The notes below the pieces were generated by a model. That model ran no database searches and was not told the origin of the DNA. It saw only the letters and a program-made list of their open reading frames with translations. A program made the position numbers and the translations under genes. A stretch of 64,000 nt of DNA from Vibrio algarum (GTDB lineage Bacteria > Pseudomonadota > Gammaproteobacteria > Enterobacterales > Vibrionaceae): contig NZ_JAQLOI010000001.1 in the NCBI RefSeq assembly GCF_028204155.1, positions 2,790,001-2,854,000 on the forward strand. The letters are read 5' to 3'. Below are positions 27,192 to 36,142 of this stretch, piece after piece. Positions within the stretch are counted from its first letter, which is position 1, and every line of letters starts with the position of its first letter.

Positions 27192-28832
27192 TTATAGCCC
27201 TGCGTCAGCAAACACCTGATTTACGATCTCTTGAGCTTCTTTCTCAATCGCTTTCAAATGTTCTTCGCCTTTAAAGCTTTCACAGTAAATTTTATAGATA
27301 TCTTCTGTGCCAGACGGACGAGCAGCAAACCAACCATTTTCAGTGGTCACTTTAAGACCACCAATAGCCGCACCATTACCTGGTGCATGAGTTAAACGCG
27401 CTGTGATAAGTTCACCGGCTAGCATCTCCGCAGAAACCATGTCTGGAGAAAGCTTAGAAAGCACATTTTTTTGCTCAGTATTCGCGACCGCAGAAATACG
27501 GTTATACTCAGACGCACCATGTTTAGCAGCCAGTTCTTCATAATACTCTTGTGGATTTTTACCTGTTACCGCTGTAATTTCAGCGCCTAACAAGCAAAGA
27601 AGAATACCATCTTTATCTGTAGACCACGGTGTACCATCTTTACGTAAGAAAGACGCACCTGCACTCTCTTCACCACCAAAGCCAAATGAACCATCATATA
27701 ATCCATCAACAAACCATTTAAAACCAACTGGCACTTCACAAAGTCTACGGCCAAGATCAGCAACAACGCGGTCAATAAGTGCACTTGATACTAATGTTTT
27801 ACCTACAGCGACATCCTTACCCCAACCTTCACGGTGACGGTACAAATAATCAATACAAACAGCCAAATAATGGTTCGGATTCATTAAACCTTTTGGCGTT
27901 ACAATACCGTGACGGTCGTAATCTGGGTCATTACCGAATGCTAGATCGTAATCATCTTTAAGTGCGAGTAGACTTGCCATTGCGTAAGGTGACGAGCAAT
28001 CCATCCGGATAACACCATCTTTATCTAAAGACATGAATTGGAATGATGGATCAATAGCTTCATTAACCAGTGTTAAATCAAGGTCATAAGTTTTCGCAAT
28101 CTGACGCCAATATTCAATGCCAGAACCACCGAGTGGATCTACCCCAATCTTGATGTTTGCTTTTTGAATTGCTTCCATATCAACAACGTTGACTAGATCG
28201 TCTACATAAGGCTGAACCAGATCGACTTCCGTGACAACTTGTTTAGCTGCGCCACTTTGCATCGCTTTAACGCCATTCATCTCATCTGCGATTAGGGCAT
28301 TTGCGCGATCTTCTATCGCTTGAGTTAACTTACCCTCAGCTGGGCCACCATGTGGTGGATTATATTTAATACCGCCATCTTGAGGTGGGTTATGCGATGG
28401 AGTAATCACAATACCATCAGCCTTTTCATCATGCTTCAAGTTATAAGTTAGAATAGCGTGAGAGATGCCTGGTGTTGGAGTAAAGCCATTGTTTTCTTGA
28501 ACAATCACTTTAACACCATTAGCGACAAGTACTTCTATCACACTACAAAATGCCGGTTCAGAAAGAGCGTGGGTATCTTTACCTAGAAATAAAGGTCCAG
28601 TTGTACCTTGTTCTGCACGAACTTCCGCTATTGCTTGAGCAATGGCAAGGATATGATTCTCATTAAAGGTTTCTTTTTCAGAACAACCACGGTGACCCGA
28701 TGTCCCAAACGCAACGCGTTTAGATGGGTCTTCGCTGTCTGGTTGAAGCAAATAATAACTTGATACAAGAGCGGGAATATTAGTTAGATCTTCTTGGAGG
28801 GCTTTTTGCCCAGCTCGGGGATGCATTGCCAT
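27192..28832 (-). CDS. pgm: Phosphoglucomutase, alpha-D-glucose specific
   Basis: A 546-aa enzyme interconverting glucose-1-phosphate and glucose-6-phosphate, feeding UDP-glucose and glycogen metabolism. The phosphoserine loop is VITPSHNPPQDGG, the metal-binding loop is GNDPDYDRHG, the sugar loop is GGEESAGASF, and the phosphate-binding loop is ARPSGTEDIYKIY. The start at MAMHPRAGQKAL matches E. coli MAIHNRAGQ; a 24-residue upstream extension of the frame is not conserved. It is downstream of seqA on the same strand, as in E. coli. Confidence 0.97.
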   Translation of the reverse strand: MAMHPRAGQKALQEDLTNIPALVSSYYLLQPDSEDPSKRVAFGTSGHRGCSEKETFNENHILAIAQAIAEVRAEQGTTGPLFLGKDTHALSEPAFCSVIEVLVANGVKVIVQENNGFTPTPGISHAILTYNLKHDEKADGIVITPSHNPPQDGGIKYNPPHGGPAEGKLTQAIEDRANALIADEMNGVKAMQSGAAKQVVTEVDLVQPYVDDLVNVVDMEAIQKANIKIGVDPLGGSGIEYWRQIAKTYDLDLTLVNEAIDPSFQFMSLDKDGVIRMDCSSPYAMASLLALKDDYDLAFGNDPDYDRHGIVTPKGLMNPNHYLAVCIDYLYRHREGWGKDVAVGKTLVSSALIDRVVADLGRRLCEVPVGFKWFVDGLYDGSFGFGGEESAGASFLRKDGTPWSTDKDGILLCLLGAEITAVTGKNPQEYYEELAAKHGASEYNRISAVANTEQKNVLSKLSPDMVSAEMLAGELITARLTHAPGNGAAIGGLKVTTENGWFAARPSGTEDIYKIYCESFKGEEHLKAIEKEAQEIVNQVFADAGL

Positions 28833-28862
28833 TTTGTAATCCTTTAAAATAAAGCCTAAAAA

Positions 28863-28912
28863 AATAAAAAAAGCCTCATAACGACGTCTGAGGAACAGGT
28901 TCATTATGAGGC
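28863..28912 (-). terminator. Hairpin between seqA and pgm
   Basis: Perfect 9-bp arms GCCTCATAA/TTATGAGGC (28873-28912) around a 22-base loop, followed on the minus strand by a T7 run and more T-rich sequence. It fits a terminator or attenuator of seqA ahead of pgm. Confidence 0.7.
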
Positions 28913-28948
28913 TTATATTCTGTTAAACACTACACCATTAACCAAAAA

Positions 28949-29521
28949 CTATATCGAACTGCACACTTTTTCTATTAAATCTGACTGGAAGTTCATTCTA
29001 GTCATGAGCTGGTCGACCATTTGACGTTTTCTGTTGGTATTATTGTTGGTGATCACCCAGAACGGAGTGTTAGGAATAGAGCGAGGTTTGGTTGTCTTAC
29101 CACTCGCTAAAAGCACTTCTTCATTGTCTGCAAAATAAACACGAGTCCTACCTTTAACTTGGGTCGCTTCTGCAAAACTGGCTTCATCTATCATATAAAG
29201 CGAAGAGAGCACTTGCATAAAACGATCAATCGCTTTATTGCTTGCCGCAAACTCATCAGAAATAAGCAGTGTGCGCATCAACTTTACGCCATCGACTTTT
29301 TCTACATTACCAGCATCTTTACTTACTACAATGCCCACAGGCGCTTCTGCAACAGGAGTAGCCTCTTGAGACACTTCAGGCTCTGCGACTTGAGGTGAAA
29401 CTTGCTTATTGCCTTCAACCATCAGGAGACGCCTTAAAATATCTGACGCACTTTCCCCAATATGTTCGGTTTGGCTTGCAATGTAACGGTATAGATCCTC
29501 ATCAACTTCAATTGTTTTCAT
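28949..29521 (-). CDS. seqA: Replication initiation regulator SeqA
   Basis: A 190-aa protein that binds hemimethylated GATC pairs, sequesters oriC and delays re-initiation. Residues 1-35 (MKTIEVDEDLYRYIASQTEH) form the oligomerisation domain. A Pro/Glu/Ala-rich linker of about 45 residues follows. The C-terminal DNA-binding domain contains NTPFWVITNNNTNRKRQMVD and ends MNFQSDLIEKVCSSI. It is in the pgm-seqA-ybfF order of E. coli and divergent from ybfF. Confidence 0.96.
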   Translation of the reverse strand: MKTIEVDEDLYRYIASQTEHIGESASDILRRLLMVEGNKQVSPQVAEPEVSQEATPVAEAPVGIVVSKDAGNVEKVDGVKLMRTLLISDEFAASNKAIDRFMQVLSSLYMIDEASFAEATQVKGRTRVYFADNEEVLLASGKTTKPRSIPNTPFWVITNNNTNRKRQMVDQLMTRMNFQSDLIEKVCSSI

Positions 29522-29682
29522 TCGCTTTTCACAATCTCACTGTATTAATATCTTGTTGATTATACTCATTGGGCAACAAGATGCGAGTTTCAGAGATCGT
29601 ATTTCTGAATTTTTGAGTTGCACGCCAAGATTCCTATTACTACCATGAAGGCCAACTCCAATCTTAAATTGAATAAAGATAA

Positions 29683-30446
29683 ATGTCAGAGCTACTCAAC
29701 TATAAGTTAGAAGGCGAAGGGCCAACCGTTGTTCTAATACATGGTCTATTTGGCAACCTAGACAATTTAGGCTTATTAAGTCGTGACTTAGTAAAAGATC
29801 ATCAAGTACTGAGTATGGATTTAAGAAACCATGGTCTTTCGTTTCATTCAGACGAACACTCTTATCAAACTATGACGAACGACATCCATCGGTTGATTAC
29901 TTATCTAGAATTAACCAAGGTAACATTGGTAGGCCACTCAATGGGGGAAAAGTTGCTATTAAGCTCGCAAGTGATCATCCCGAGTACGTAACCAAGTTGG
30001 TCGTGCTAGACATGGCCCCTGTCGCTTACAAAAATAGAAAACATGACAATGTATTCTCAGGGCTAAACGAAGTACTAACATCCCACCCAACCAATAGAGC
30101 AGAAGCCGTTAGCTTACTTGCTAAACATATAGAAATGGACGGTGTCATTCAGTTTTTGGGGAAATCGTTATACCGCACTGATAAAGGGTTAATTTGGCGT
30201 TTCAATGTCCGCTCTATAGACGCCAATTATTGGAACATTCTGGGGTGGGACCCCATTCCCAAAACCACAATTCCAACCCTGTTTTTAAAAGGGGCAAACT
30301 CTGACTACTTAACACAAGAGCATCAACCCTTAATACAAACACAATTCTCCAATGTTAAAGCACATGTCATTGCAAATACTGGACATTGGTTGCATGCCGA
30401 GAAGCCGCAACAAGTACTAAGAGCTATCAGACGCTTTCTCGATTAA
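29683..30446 (+). pseudogene. ybfF: YbfF-type esterase, frameshifted at the nucleophile elbow
   Basis: An alpha/beta hydrolase split into two frames, 29683-29991 and 29997-30446. The first part ends GHSMGEKLLL; one extra G in the run at 29943-29947 gives GHSMGGKVAIKLASDHP and joins both parts into 254 aa, the length of E. coli YbfF. The HGLFGNLDNLG oxyanion region, the GHSMG nucleophile and the C-terminal NTGHWLHAE histidine are then all in frame. YbfF hydrolyses acyl-CoA and other esters. The single-base homopolymer cause and intact downstream sequence favour a sequencing error. Confidence 0.85.
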
Positions 30447-30533
30447 AAATAGAAACTAACTATGCTGCTCCAGATTAACTTTAGATGCTAACAGTGGTAT
30501 AGTTCACGCACAAATTTGGCACATAGGACTGCT

Positions 30534-30755
30534 ATGCTTTACTACTACTATGATTTACTGGAATCCATTGGTTTAGATTTACTATTCGCTTCTATATTTT
30601 TCCTAATAGGAATGGCGATTAAAGATGTGCTTAAACAAGGTAATGTCCCGGTATTTGGTCAACGTATAGTATGGATGGTTCTATTTTTAGGCTGCGCTGG
30701 CTTTATTGCTAAAGGCATAATACAAATAAGCTGGGAAGGCACTGGTTTAGGGTAA
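30534..30755 (+). CDS. DUF2788 small membrane protein
   Basis: A 73-aa protein with two predicted membrane helices (LLFASIFFLIGMAIKDVL and WMVLFLGCAGFIAKGII). It fits the DUF2788 family of short gammaproteobacterial membrane proteins, function unknown. I set the start at MLYYYYDLLE because AGGA lies a few bases upstream; the frame extends only six codons further. It occupies the position of ybfE between ybfF and fldA in E. coli but is a different protein. Confidence 0.75.
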   Translation: MLYYYYDLLESIGLDLLFASIFFLIGMAIKDVLKQGNVPVFGQRIVWMVLFLGCAGFIAKGIIQISWEGTGLG

Positions 30756-30843
30756 ACTAAACCGAATAAAGTTAAATGGTACATAATTTCCGTTAACTAG
30801 CGCGTTTGGCCAACATCAACAAATTATTAGCAGGTATTCAAAT

Positions 30844-31371
30844 ATGGCAAGTGTAGGTCTCTTCTTTGGCAGCGATACTGGTAACACCGAAGCTGTTGCT
30901 AAGATGATTCAAAAACAATTGAGTAAAAAACTGGTTCACGTTCAAGATATCGCCAAAAGTAGTAAAGAAGATTTAGATAACTTTGATCTGCTGATCTTAG
31001 GTATTCCTACTTGGTATTATGGTGAAGCTCAATGCGACTGGGATGACTTTTTCCCTGAACTAGAAGATATTGATTTTTCTACTAAACTTGTGGCTATTTT
31101 CGGTTGTGGTGACCAAGAGGATTACGCTGAATACTTCTGTGATGCTATGGGTAATATCCGTGACATTGCTGAAGCAAAAGGTGGAACCGTTTTGGGTCAT
31201 TGGCCAACAGAAGGCTACGAGTTTGAAGCGTCTAAAGCTCTCGTTGACGATGAAACATTTGTCGGTTTATGCATCGATGAAGATCGCCAACCAGAGTTAA
31301 CGGAAGAACGTGTCTCAACATGGGTTAATCAAATTTACGAAGAGATGTGTCTTGCAGAATTAGAAGACTAA
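30844..31371 (+). CDS. fldA: Flavodoxin 1
   Basis: A 175-aa long-chain flavodoxin with non-covalent FMN, a low-potential electron carrier for enzymes such as IspG, IspH, BioB and MetH. The phosphate loop is GSDTGNTEAVAKMI at 9-22, the first FMN-stacking loop is PTWYYGEAQCDWD, and the second is GCGDQEDYAEYFCDA. Length and sequence follow E. coli FldA (176 aa). It is near fur, as in E. coli, but here a minus-strand gene is inserted between the two. Confidence 0.97.
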   Translation: MASVGLFFGSDTGNTEAVAKMIQKQLSKKLVHVQDIAKSSKEDLDNFDLLILGIPTWYYGEAQCDWDDFFPELEDIDFSTKLVAIFGCGDQEDYAEYFCDAMGNIRDIAEAKGGTVLGHWPTEGYEFEASKALVDDETFVGLCIDEDRQPELTEERVSTWVNQIYEEMCLAELED

Positions 31372-31384
31372 TCGATTACTTGAT

Positions 31385-31419
31385 AAAAAAATGCCTCTTA
31401 TTTAAGAGGCATTTTTTTA
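31385..31419. terminator. Bidirectional terminator after fldA
   Basis: Hairpin ATGCCTCTT-ATTT-AAGAGGCAT (31391-31412) flanked by A6 and T7, between convergent fldA and the DUF4442 gene. Confidence 0.9.
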
Positions 31420-31905
31420 ATCTTCACTATCTCTATACTTAGGCTTTTTTCGTACATAGAGCTTTCTTTGTACCTCTGAGACGACCTGCCCATGTGTATC
31501 CTTAACAAAAATCATAAATTCTGGAAAACTTTTTTCACCACCTGCTGTTTTCTCTATAATGTCATCCAGCACATCTTGAGAAATCAAGAATTCCGCATGC
31601 AAGTCTGTGTTACCCCGCTTGATAAAGTTGATACTTGCCTCTTTATCCCACACAAAATAACGCTCTCCTAATATTCCCATTAACATGAGCGCATACACAG
31701 GATCTGTGAGAGAAAAGATACTCCCTCCATATTGAGTTCGGTTTGCATTTTTATTCCACCAACGTAATTTCAGCCTTATTTTTACATTTCGGAAGTCTTC
31801 ACTTATATATAAAATTTTTATACCGGCACCCCAAAAAGGAGGCCATATGTTGAGAGCAAATTTGACAATGTTTGGCTTATACATCTTTGCTACAGTTTTA
31901 TTCAT
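31417..31905 (-). CDS. DUF4442 (hotdog-fold thioesterase-like) protein
   Basis: A 162-aa protein resembling the DUF4442 family, hotdog-fold relatives of PaaI/YiiD thioesterases. Typical features are KFALNIWPPFWGAGIKI near the start, NANRTQYGGSIFSLTDPVYA in the region of the hotdog helix, and a central beta strand LHAEFLIS. Substrate and activity are unknown. I place the start at MNKTVAKMY; an upstream in-frame Met would add 13 residues without a better ribosome-binding site. It is divergent from fur. Confidence 0.75.
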   Translation of the reverse strand: MNKTVAKMYKPNIVKFALNIWPPFWGAGIKILYISEDFRNVKIRLKLRWWNKNANRTQYGGSIFSLTDPVYALMLMGILGERYFVWDKEASINFIKRGNTDLHAEFLISQDVLDDIIEKTAGGEKSFPEFMIFVKDTHGQVVSEVQRKLYVRKKPKYRDSED

Positions 31906-32083
31906 AATTATCTCTGTTAACAAAATGTTATTAGTAGCGTACAATATCTGAAAGTGGTGCCATATTACAAACTTTTCTTGTTAAGCCTCAGACGTTTGAG
32001 GTTTAATGTTAATGAATGCTGCCTTATAATGTGTAATATTGATGCTGTCGCATTTACGATTTAGTTCGTCTACAGGAAGGAAT

Positions 32084-32530
32084 ATGTCAGATAATAATAA
32101 AGCGCTTAAAGATGCGGGACTGAAAGTTACATTACCTCGTTTAAAAATACTTGAAGTGCTTCAACAACCACAATGCCAGCATATTAGTGCAGAGGAACTG
32201 TATAAACTGCTGATCGATCAAGGTGAAGAAATCGGATTAGCAACTGTATATCGAGTGCTAAATCAGTTCGATGACGCGGGCATTGTCACCCGTCACCACT
32301 TTGAGGGTGGTAAATCTGTGTTTGAATTATCAACACAATATCACCATGACCATTTAGTCTGCTTGGATTGTGGCGAGGTTATTGAATTTTCTGATGACAT
32401 GATAGAAAAACGCCAGCAAGAAATAGCTGCTTCATACAATATTGAATTGACGAATCATAGTCTTTATCTTTACGGTAAATGCAGTGCTGGCAACTGTAAA
32501 GAAAATCCAAGTCTACATAAAACCAAGTAA
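32084..32530 (+). CDS. fur: Ferric uptake regulator Fur
   Basis: A 148-aa Fe2+-dependent repressor. The N-terminal winged helix includes ALKDAGLKVTLPRLKILEVL and the recognition segment GLATVYRVLNQFDDAGI; the C-terminal dimerisation domain has metal-site residues in YHHDHLVCLDCGEV (CxxC) and GKCSAGNC (second Cys pair). The start MSDNNKAL matches E. coli MTDNNTAL and has AGGAAGGA just upstream. A TATAAT -10 lies at 32025-32030. A shared terminator separates it from glnS. Confidence 0.97.
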   Translation: MSDNNKALKDAGLKVTLPRLKILEVLQQPQCQHISAEELYKLLIDQGEEIGLATVYRVLNQFDDAGIVTRHHFEGGKSVFELSTQYHHDHLVCLDCGEVIEFSDDMIEKRQQEIAASYNIELTNHSLYLYGKCSAGNCKENPSLHKTK

Positions 32531-32540
32531 TAATTTACAT

Positions 32541-32567
32541 AAAAAAACCAGCGATAGCTGGTTTTTT
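32541..32567. terminator. Bidirectional terminator between fur and glnS
   Basis: Hairpin AACCAGC-GATA-GCTGGTT flanked by A7 and T6 between convergent genes. Confidence 0.9.
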
Positions 32568-32585
32568 ATTTGATTGAAAATTAAT

Positions 32586-34253
32586 TTACTCGCCGGTTTT
32601 TGCCCATGTATCTCGCAATCCAACCGTACGGTTAAACACAAGCGCATCTGGCTTAGAGTCTTTATTGTCAACACAAAAATACCCTGTACGCTCAAACTGC
32701 AGGCCTTTCTCTGGTGATGCATCAATCAAACTTGGCTCAACATAACCGTTCATTACTTGCAGTGACTTAGAATTGATCGTTGCTTTGAAATCATCTGCAG
32801 CCGCTGGGTTTGGTACAGTGAACAAACGGTCGTATAAACGGATTTCAGCGGGTACACCATTATCAGCTGAAACCCAATGAATAACACCTTTGACCTTGCG
32901 GCCATCGGCTGGGTTTTTACCCAAGGTATCTGAATCGTAGCTACAGAAAATCGTGCTAATATTGCCTTCCGCATCTTTTTCAACGCGTTCTGCTTTAATA
33001 ACGTAAGCTCCACGTAAACGCACTTCTTTCCCTAATACAAGGCGCTTATACTTCTTGTTAGCTTCTTCACGAAAATCTTCTCTCTCGATCCAAATTTCAC
33101 GGCTAAATGGCACTTCACGACTACCCATTTCAGGCTTATTTGGATGGTTCGCAACATTTAACGTTTCGACTTTACCTGCTTCAAAATCTTCAATAATGAT
33201 TTTTACAGGATCAAGAACAGCCATTGCTCTAGGGGCGTTTTCATTTAGATCATCACGAATGCAAGACTCAAGAGATCCAAACTCGATCATATTTTCTTGC
33301 TTCGTCACCCCTATGCGTTGACAAAACTCTCTGATAGAAGCAGAAGTAAATCCACGACGACGTAAACCAGAGATAGTAGGCATACGCGGGTCATCCCAGC
33401 CATTCACAAGGTTTTCGGTCACTAATTGATTCAGTTTGCGCTTAGACATCACTGTATATTCAAGATTTAAACGGCTGAACTCGTACTGACGCGGCTGACA
33501 TTCAATCGAAATATTGTCTAACACCCAGTCATAAAGACGACGGTTGTCTTGGAACTCTAACGTACAAATTGAATGTGTGATCCCTTCTAGGGCATCAGAA
33601 ATACAGTGAGTAAAGTCATACATTGGATAAATGCACCACTTATCACCCGTTTGATGGTGCTCTGCAAAACGAACACGATATAAAACAGGATCTCTCATAA
33701 CCATAAATGGTGATGACATATCAATTTTTGCACGTAAGCAGGCTGTTGCTTCTTTGAAACCACCTGATTTCATTTTTTCAAACAGTGCTAAGTTTTCTTC
33801 GACACTGCGATCACGGTATGGGCTATGCTTACCTGGCTCTTTCAACGTACCACGATATTCTCTAATTTGATCTGGAGTCAGTTCATCGACATAAGCTAAA
33901 CCTTTATTAATTAACTCAATGGCATAGCTATAAAGAGTATCGAAGTAGTTTGAAGAGTATTGGATATCCCCCGACCATTCAAAACCTAACCAGTTCACAT
34001 CATTCTTAATTGACTCAACATACTCGATGTCTTCTTTTTCAGGGTTCGTATCATCAAAACGAAGATTACATTGACCCTGATAATCCTGAGCAATACCAAA
34101 ATTCAAACAAATGGATTTAGCGTGGCCTATATGCAGATAACCATTAGGTTCTGGTGGAAATCTGGTATGCACACTAGTGTGTTTGCCTTCCGCTAAATCT
34201 TTATCAATGATTTGGCGAATGAAATTTGATGGACGAGCCTCAGCTTCAGTCAT
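32586..34253 (-). CDS. glnS: Glutaminyl-tRNA synthetase
   Basis: A 555-aa class I aminoacyl-tRNA synthetase charging tRNA-Gln. The HIGH motif is in PPEPNGYLHIGHAKSIC, the KMSKS-like motif is VMSKRKL, and the C-terminal beta-barrel anticodon-binding domains run from about residue 340. Length matches E. coli (554 aa). It lies next to nagE, as in E. coli, but with its own 163-base upstream region containing the nagE terminator. Confidence 0.98.
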   Translation of the reverse strand: MTEAEARPSNFIRQIIDKDLAEGKHTSVHTRFPPEPNGYLHIGHAKSICLNFGIAQDYQGQCNLRFDDTNPEKEDIEYVESIKNDVNWLGFEWSGDIQYSSNYFDTLYSYAIELINKGLAYVDELTPDQIREYRGTLKEPGKHSPYRDRSVEENLALFEKMKSGGFKEATACLRAKIDMSSPFMVMRDPVLYRVRFAEHHQTGDKWCIYPMYDFTHCISDALEGITHSICTLEFQDNRRLYDWVLDNISIECQPRQYEFSRLNLEYTVMSKRKLNQLVTENLVNGWDDPRMPTISGLRRRGFTSASIREFCQRIGVTKQENMIEFGSLESCIRDDLNENAPRAMAVLDPVKIIIEDFEAGKVETLNVANHPNKPEMGSREVPFSREIWIEREDFREEANKKYKRLVLGKEVRLRGAYVIKAERVEKDAEGNISTIFCSYDSDTLGKNPADGRKVKGVIHWVSADNGVPAEIRLYDRLFTVPNPAAADDFKATINSKSLQVMNGYVEPSLIDASPEKGLQFERTGYFCVDNKDSKPDALVFNRTVGLRDTWAKTGE

Positions 34254-34362
34254 CTATGCACCTCTGGTGGATTGTCAAAAATAATTTCGCTAATGATCCA
34301 CGATTCACGATCTTTACACAACCAAAACAGTGCAATTCTTGCTAATTTCCTGTCTATCTAAG

Positions 34363-34388
34363 CAAAAAAACCTCCCGTGAGGGAGGTT
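34363..34388 (-). terminator. nagE terminator
   Basis: Hairpin AACCTCCC-GTGA-GGGAGGTT with A7 at its left edge, read as a U-run on the minus strand, 29 bases after the nagE stop codon. Confidence 0.9.
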
Positions 34389-34416
34389 TGATTAAGAAAT
34401 ATAACTTAATACTGCA

Positions 34417-35889
34417 TTAGTTACTGGTTGCGGGAATATTTTTCATTTCACCAGCGATAATTTCAGCAAGGGGACCGAGGATAACTTGCAGGTTATTACT
34501 ACCTAGTTTGACCACACCCATTGCACCTAAAGCTTTAAGCTCATTTTCATTAATCATTTCCATATCGTTCACTGTCAAACGCAGACGTGTGATACATGCA
34601 TCGATGTTTTGTAGATTAGCGTGGCCACCGAGAACTTGTAAATATTTTTTCGCAAGTTCAGCAGAATCTTCACTCACTGCAGAAGAACTCATTTCTGAGA
34701 TATCATCGTCTTCACGTCCAGGCGTTTTAAGACCGAACTTAACAATAGCCCAACGGAACATAAAGTAGTAAATACCGAAGAAAGCAAAGCCCTGTACAAT
34801 CAGCATATACCATTTATTCGCCAATGGGTTTTGTGCAGATAGAACCATATCCACAAGACCTGCCGAGAAGCCAAAGCCTGCCGTCCAGTTCATCATATCA
34901 GCGATAAACAGAGAAAGACCAGTCAACAACGCGTGCAATACATAAAGCATTGGCGCTAGGAACATGAAAGAGAATTCTAGTGGCTCGGTAACACCAGTGA
35001 AGAAAGAGGCAAAACCAGCAGCAATCATTATCGAAGCAACACGAGTTTTATGCTCAGGTTTCGCCGTATGATAAATAGCAAGCGCAGCACCTGGCAAACC
35101 AAACATCATTATCGGGAAGAAACCAGCCATATAACGCCCTGTTTCACCCACTACACCGACCCCTGCTTCTACTGCATTTGGTGTCCACCAGTTACCAAGG
35201 TCATTGATACCGGCCATATCGAACCAGAATACAGAGTTCAATGCATGGTGCAAACCTACAGGAATAAGTAGTCGGTTAAAGAAACCGTATAGCCCAGAAC
35301 CTACTTCACCAAGACCAACAATGCTTTCACCGAATGAAATCAATCCACCGAAGATAATAGGCCAGGCAAACATAAGAACAAAAGAAACGCCAATGGCTGC
35401 AAATGAGGTCAAGATAGGCACAAGTCGCTTACCACTAAAGAAGGCAAGCGCTTTATGTAATTCTACTTGATAATAACGGTTATAAATCTCCGCCGCACCA
35501 ATACCAGATAGGATACCAATAAACTGATTACCTATCTTATTAAATGCAAGCGTTGAACTCGCGTCTAAAGTAACTAAGCCAATAGCTTCGACTGAACCTG
35601 CGCTACATAACGTTGTAATAACCATGTAACCAACAAAACCAGCCAGTGCTGCTGCACCATCTTTGTCCTTAGACATACCGTAAGCCACACCGATTGCAAA
35701 CAACACCGACATGTTGTCTATAATTGCAGCGCCTGCCTTGATCAAAAATGCAGCAAACGCATTGTTGCCACCCCAACCGGTCGGATCTATCCAGTATCCG
35801 ATTCCCATTAATATTGCTGCTGCAGGCAATGTAGCAACTGGTACCATCAGTGCTTTACCTACTTTTTGAAAATATCCAAGAATATTCAC
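34417..35889 (-). CDS. nagE: N-acetylglucosamine-specific PTS permease, EIICB
   Basis: A 490-aa PTS transporter that imports and phosphorylates GlcNAc to GlcNAc-6-P. Residues 1 to about 370 form the EIIC membrane domain (substrate region includes PVGLHHALNSVFWFDMAG and FTGVTEPLEFSFMF). EIIB occupies about 400-490, with the phosphocysteine in NIDACITRLRLTVND. Unlike E. coli NagE (648 aa) there is no fused EIIA domain, so a separate EIIA such as Crr must supply phosphate. It is divergent from nagBAC across an operator region. Confidence 0.95.
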   Translation of the reverse strand: MNILGYFQKVGKALMVPVATLPAAAILMGIGYWIDPTGWGGNNAFAAFLIKAGAAIIDNMSVLFAIGVAYGMSKDKDGAAALAGFVGYMVITTLCSAGSVEAIGLVTLDASSTLAFNKIGNQFIGILSGIGAAEIYNRYYQVELHKALAFFSGKRLVPILTSFAAIGVSFVLMFAWPIIFGGLISFGESIVGLGEVGSGLYGFFNRLLIPVGLHHALNSVFWFDMAGINDLGNWWTPNAVEAGVGVVGETGRYMAGFFPIMMFGLPGAALAIYHTAKPEHKTRVASIMIAAGFASFFTGVTEPLEFSFMFLAPMLYVLHALLTGLSLFIADMMNWTAGFGFSAGLVDMVLSAQNPLANKWYMLIVQGFAFFGIYYFMFRWAIVKFGLKTPGREDDDISEMSSSAVSEDSAELAKKYLQVLGGHANLQNIDACITRLRLTVNDMEMINENELKALGAMGVVKLGSNNLQVILGPLAEIIAGEMKNIPATSN

Positions 35890-35971
35890 CGTGAATTCCC
35901 CCTATAGGATGTCAATTTGGTGTAAAAGGACTTAATTCATCCTTTCAATTTAGTCCTTTTCAGTTTATGAG

Positions 35972-35995
35972 TTTAATTTTTCATCGCAAATTAAA
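35972..35995. promoter_or_regulatory. NagC-type operator, nagE side
   Basis: Perfect inverted repeat with arms TTTAATTT and AAATTAAA around an 8-base centre. This fits the TTATTT-N9-AAATAA style of NagC/Mlc operators. It lies about 83 bases before the nagE start codon. Confidence 0.7.
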
Positions 35996-36003
35996 TGCTC
36001 TAA

Positions 36004-36025
36004 TTATGTGATAACAATCACCAAA
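36004..36025. promoter_or_regulatory. CRP-binding-site-like element between the NagC operators
   Basis: TGTGA-TAACAA-TCACC at 36007-36022 matches the CRP consensus TGTGA-N6-TCACA at nine of ten core bases. Its place between nagE and nagB matches the CRP activation known for the E. coli nag divergent promoters. Confidence 0.7.
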
Positions 36026-36067
36026 AAGTGACATTTATTGTATATTTTGCTAGCAAGATCATAAAAC

Positions 36068-36088
36068 TTATTTTATGATTCGAATTAA
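36068..36088. promoter_or_regulatory. NagC-type operator, nagB side
   Basis: TTATTTT-ATGATTC-GAATTAA, an imperfect inverted repeat of the NagC/Mlc type about 55 bases before the nagB ATG. Its centre is about 94.5 bases from the nagE-side operator, close to nine turns of B-DNA. Confidence 0.65.
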
Positions 36089-36142
36089 CGTGATTTCAAT
36101 ACTATTATTGACCTGTTTCCTAAACTTAATTGAGGTGCCACT

